In this document: positions 5,300 to 6,962 of the stretch, in pieces
How the letters are laid out: each line of letters opens with the position of its first letter
How positions within the stretch are numbered: the first letter of the stretch is position 1
Source of the DNA: Candidatus Krumholzibacteriia bacterium
GTDB lineage: Bacteria > Krumholzibacteriota > Krumholzibacteriia > LZORAL124-64-63
Direction of reading: 5' to 3'
Length of the DNA stretch: 6,962 bases
NCBI GenBank assembly: GCA_030632925.1
Contig: DAOVTU010000146.1
Coordinates: forward strand, 1 to 6,962
Made by a program: the position numbers and the translations under genes
Notes under the pieces: model-generated
What the model saw: the letters and a program-made list of their open reading frames with translations, nothing else
Database searches by the model: none
What the model was told of the DNA's origin: nothing

Positions 5300-6390
5300 A
5301 ACATCTGGACGAATTCCGGGATCCGAAATTGGCCCAGCGGCTATTGGCCGAAATCCGCACAGCAGTCACCCGGCCCTGGGTCATCATGGAAATATGCGGC
5401 GGCCAGACCCACGCCATCATGCGCCACGGCCTGGACCAGTTGTTGCCGCCCGAGATCACCCTGGTGCACGGGCCGGGTTGCCCGGTGTGCGTGACGCCAC
5501 TGGAAACCATCGACCGTGCCTTGGCCATTGCCGCCCGGCCGGAAGTGATCTTCACCTCTTTTGGCGACATGCTGCGGGTGCCCGGCAGCTGTGACGATCT
5601 GTTTCGAGTCAAAAGCCGCGGCGGCGATGTGCGCATGGTCTATTCGCCCCTCGAGACAGTGAACATGGCCCGCGAAAATCCGGAACGCGAAGTGGTTTTC
5701 CTCGCGGTGGGTTTTGAAACCACGGCCCCCGGCAACGCCATGGCCCTGAAGCAGGCGGCGGCCGAGGGGCTCACCAACTACTCACAAATCGTCAGCCATG
5801 TGCTGGTTCCGCCGGCCATGGAGGCCATCCTGTCGGCGCCGGCCAATCGGGTGCAAGGGTTTCTGGCAGCGGGGCACGTATGCGCCATCATGGGCTGGGA
5901 ACAGTATGAACCCCTCGCCGAACGTTATGGCGTGCCCATCGTGCCCACCGGATTCGAACCGGTCGACATCCTCGATGGGATCCTGAAAACCGTGCGCCTG
6001 CTCGAAAGTGGAGAGGCCGGCGTGGCCAACCAGTACCTGCGCGCTGTGCGCAAACAGGGCAACCCGACGGCCCGCGCGGTGATGGATGAAGTCTACGAAG
6101 TCTGCGATCGCAAATGGCGGGGCATCGGCACCATCAACGGCAGCGGGTTGCGCGTGCGCGAGCACCTGGCGGGCTATGACGCCGAACGAAAGTTCGAAGT
6201 TGCGGACATCACCCCGAACGAGCCGGCCGTTTGCATCAGTGGTGAAATCTTGCAGGGCCTGAAAAAGCCCGATGAGTGCCCGGCCTTTGGCACCGACTGC
6301 ACGCCCACCTCGCCCTTCGGGGCCACCATGGTCTCCGGCGAAGGAGCCTGCGCCGCCTACTACCGTTATGCACGAAGGGGTTTGAAATGA
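5296..6390 (+). CDS. hypD: Hydrogenase maturation Fe-S protein HypD
   Basis: 364 residues. HypD binds a [4Fe-4S] cluster and, together with HypC, carries the iron on which the CN and CO ligands are assembled; it receives cyanide from HypE. Visible signatures: EICGGQTHAI with C34; GPGCPVC with C62 and C65, the pair thought to bind iron or act in thiol redox; SFGDMLRVPG; the core VGFETTAPG; FLAAGHVCAIMGW; PTGFEPVDIL; and the C-terminal cysteines C313, C328, C335 and C352 in VCISGEILQG, PDECPAFG, TDCTP and EGACAAYY, which match the cluster-binding set of the family. Length is standard and nothing is missing. It follows hypF directly by an ATGA overlap; in many organisms the small gene hypC sits at this position. 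Its own stop overlaps the start of hypE by ATGA, so production is probably coupled. Confidence 0.97.
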   Translation: MKHLDEFRDPKLAQRLLAEIRTAVTRPWVIMEICGGQTHAIMRHGLDQLLPPEITLVHGPGCPVCVTPLETIDRALAIAARPEVIFTSFGDMLRVPGSCDDLFRVKSRGGDVRMVYSPLETVNMARENPEREVVFLAVGFETTAPGNAMALKQAAAEGLTNYSQIVSHVLVPPAMEAILSAPANRVQGFLAAGHVCAIMGWEQYEPLAERYGVPIVPTGFEPVDILDGILKTVRLLESGEAGVANQYLRAVRKQGNPTARAVMDEVYEVCDRKWRGIGTINGSGLRVREHLAGYDAERKFEVADITPNEPAVCISGEILQGLKKPDECPAFGTDCTPTSPFGATMVSGEGACAAYYRYARRGLK

Positions 6391-6962
6391 CAACACAACC
6401 GGACCCGAGCCGGATGAATTGCCCTCTGCCGCTGCTGGATCACGAGACGATTCAATTGGCCCACGGCGCGGGTGGGCGCCTTTCGGCCGACCTCATGGAA
6501 AAGCTCATCCTGCCCCGCTTTCGTTGCGCCGAACTGGAGGCGCTGGGCGACCAGGCAGTATTGGAGTTGGCGCCGGGGCGGGTGGCTTTTTCGACCGATA
6601 CTTTTGTGGTCAGCCCGATATTTTTCCCGGGCGGCGACATCGGCGACCTGGCCATCAACGGCACGGTCAACGACGTGGCCATGAGCGGGGCCAAAGTCGA
6701 GGCGCTGAGTGTGGGGCTGGTGTTGGAGGAAGGCCTGCCCATGGCAGATTTGCACCGAATTTTGTGTTCGATGGAGCGGGCGGCCACCGACGCAGGTGTG
6801 CGCATTGTTACCGGTGATACCAAGGTGGTCGACAAGGGCAGCTGCGACCAGATTTTCATCAACACCTCGGGGTTGGGCGTTATTCCCGCTGGGTTGGACC
6901 TGTCACCACGGCACATCCGGCCCGGCGATGCGGTGCTGGTCTCAGGCACCTTGGCCGACCAC
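6387..6962 (+). CDS. hypE: Hydrogenase maturation dehydratase HypE, partial (C-terminus off the right edge)
   Basis: 192 codons are visible and still open. HypE belongs to the PurM/SelD-like ATP-binding superfamily; it dehydrates its carbamoylated C-terminal Cys to a thiocyanate and passes cyanide to HypC-HypD. Seen here: LAHGAGGR at 24-31; FSTDTFVVSPIFFPGGDIGDL at 68-88, with the metal/ATP-binding Asp residues; NGTVNDVAMSGA at 91-102; LEEG at 113-116; and VTGDTKVVDKG at 141-151. All are characteristic of HypE. The catalytic C-terminal cysteine lies outside the window, so full activity cannot be judged. After NDVAMSGA the protein has KVEALS, where homologues usually carry a Pro and a Tyr (GA.P.YLS type). 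The ATG at 6387 is chosen for the overlap with the hypD stop and AAGG about 8 bases upstream; M10 at 6414 is an alternative without a ribosome binding site. Confidence 0.96.
   Translation, partial: MTTQPDPSRMNCPLPLLDHETIQLAHGAGGRLSADLMEKLILPRFRCAELEALGDQAVLELAPGRVAFSTDTFVVSPIFFPGGDIGDLAINGTVNDVAMSGAKVEALSVGLVLEEGLPMADLHRILCSMERAATDAGVRIVTGDTKVVDKGSCDQIFINTSGLGVIPAGLDLSPRHIRPGDAVLVSGTLADH

Noticed and set aside
1..6962. tRNA, rRNA, CRISPR array, insertion sequence or prophage signals
   Set aside because: No cloverleaf, regularly spaced repeat-spacer pattern, transposase motif or terminal inverted repeats were seen; nearly all sequence is accounted for by the listed genes.

Overview
The window is GC-rich (above 60% by eye), has dense genes with 4-base stop/start overlaps and Shine-Dalgarno sites, and is clearly bacterial. 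The phylum cannot be fixed from this much sequence. A [NiFe]-hydrogenase maturation operon and a cytosolic EIIA-type protein would fit many Gram-negative, facultative or anaerobic lineages.

Layout: (1) 1-316, minus strand: the N-terminal part of a PtsN/fructose-type PTS EIIA protein running off the left edge. (2) 317-435: a divergent intergenic region with a strong-looking intrinsic terminator pointing rightward (357-378) and three copies of an 11-base-phased repeat (398-430), the last of which is the ribosome binding site of the next gene. (3) 436-1947, plus strand: a sulfatase-like (alkaline phosphatase superfamily) enzyme without a signal peptide and with Thr where classical sulfatases have the formylglycine-forming Cys/Ser. 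(4) 1948-2117: a 170-base gap with inverted and direct repeats, possibly the end of the sulfatase transcript and the start of the hyp transcript. (5) 2118-6962, plus strand: hypB, hypF, hypD and the first 192 codons of hypE, with every junction overlapping by 4 bases.

How the hyp genes act together (known from the families): HypF uses carbamoyl phosphate and ATP to carbamoylate the C-terminal cysteine of HypE. HypE dehydrates this to a thiocyanate. The cyanide passes to the iron held by the HypC-HypD complex, and the Fe(CN)2CO unit is delivered to the hydrogenase large subunit. HypB, a GTPase with HypA as partner, then helps insert nickel. This cluster has no hypC between hypF and hypD and no hypA before hypB, so those partners must be encoded outside the window. 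No hydrogenase structural gene is visible.

I see no new biological system here. The most unusual points are the leader of the sulfatase gene (terminator plus phased repeats), the non-formylglycine cytosolic sulfatase homologue, the missing hypC/hypA, and a perfect 20-base palindrome inside the histidine-rich part of hypB.
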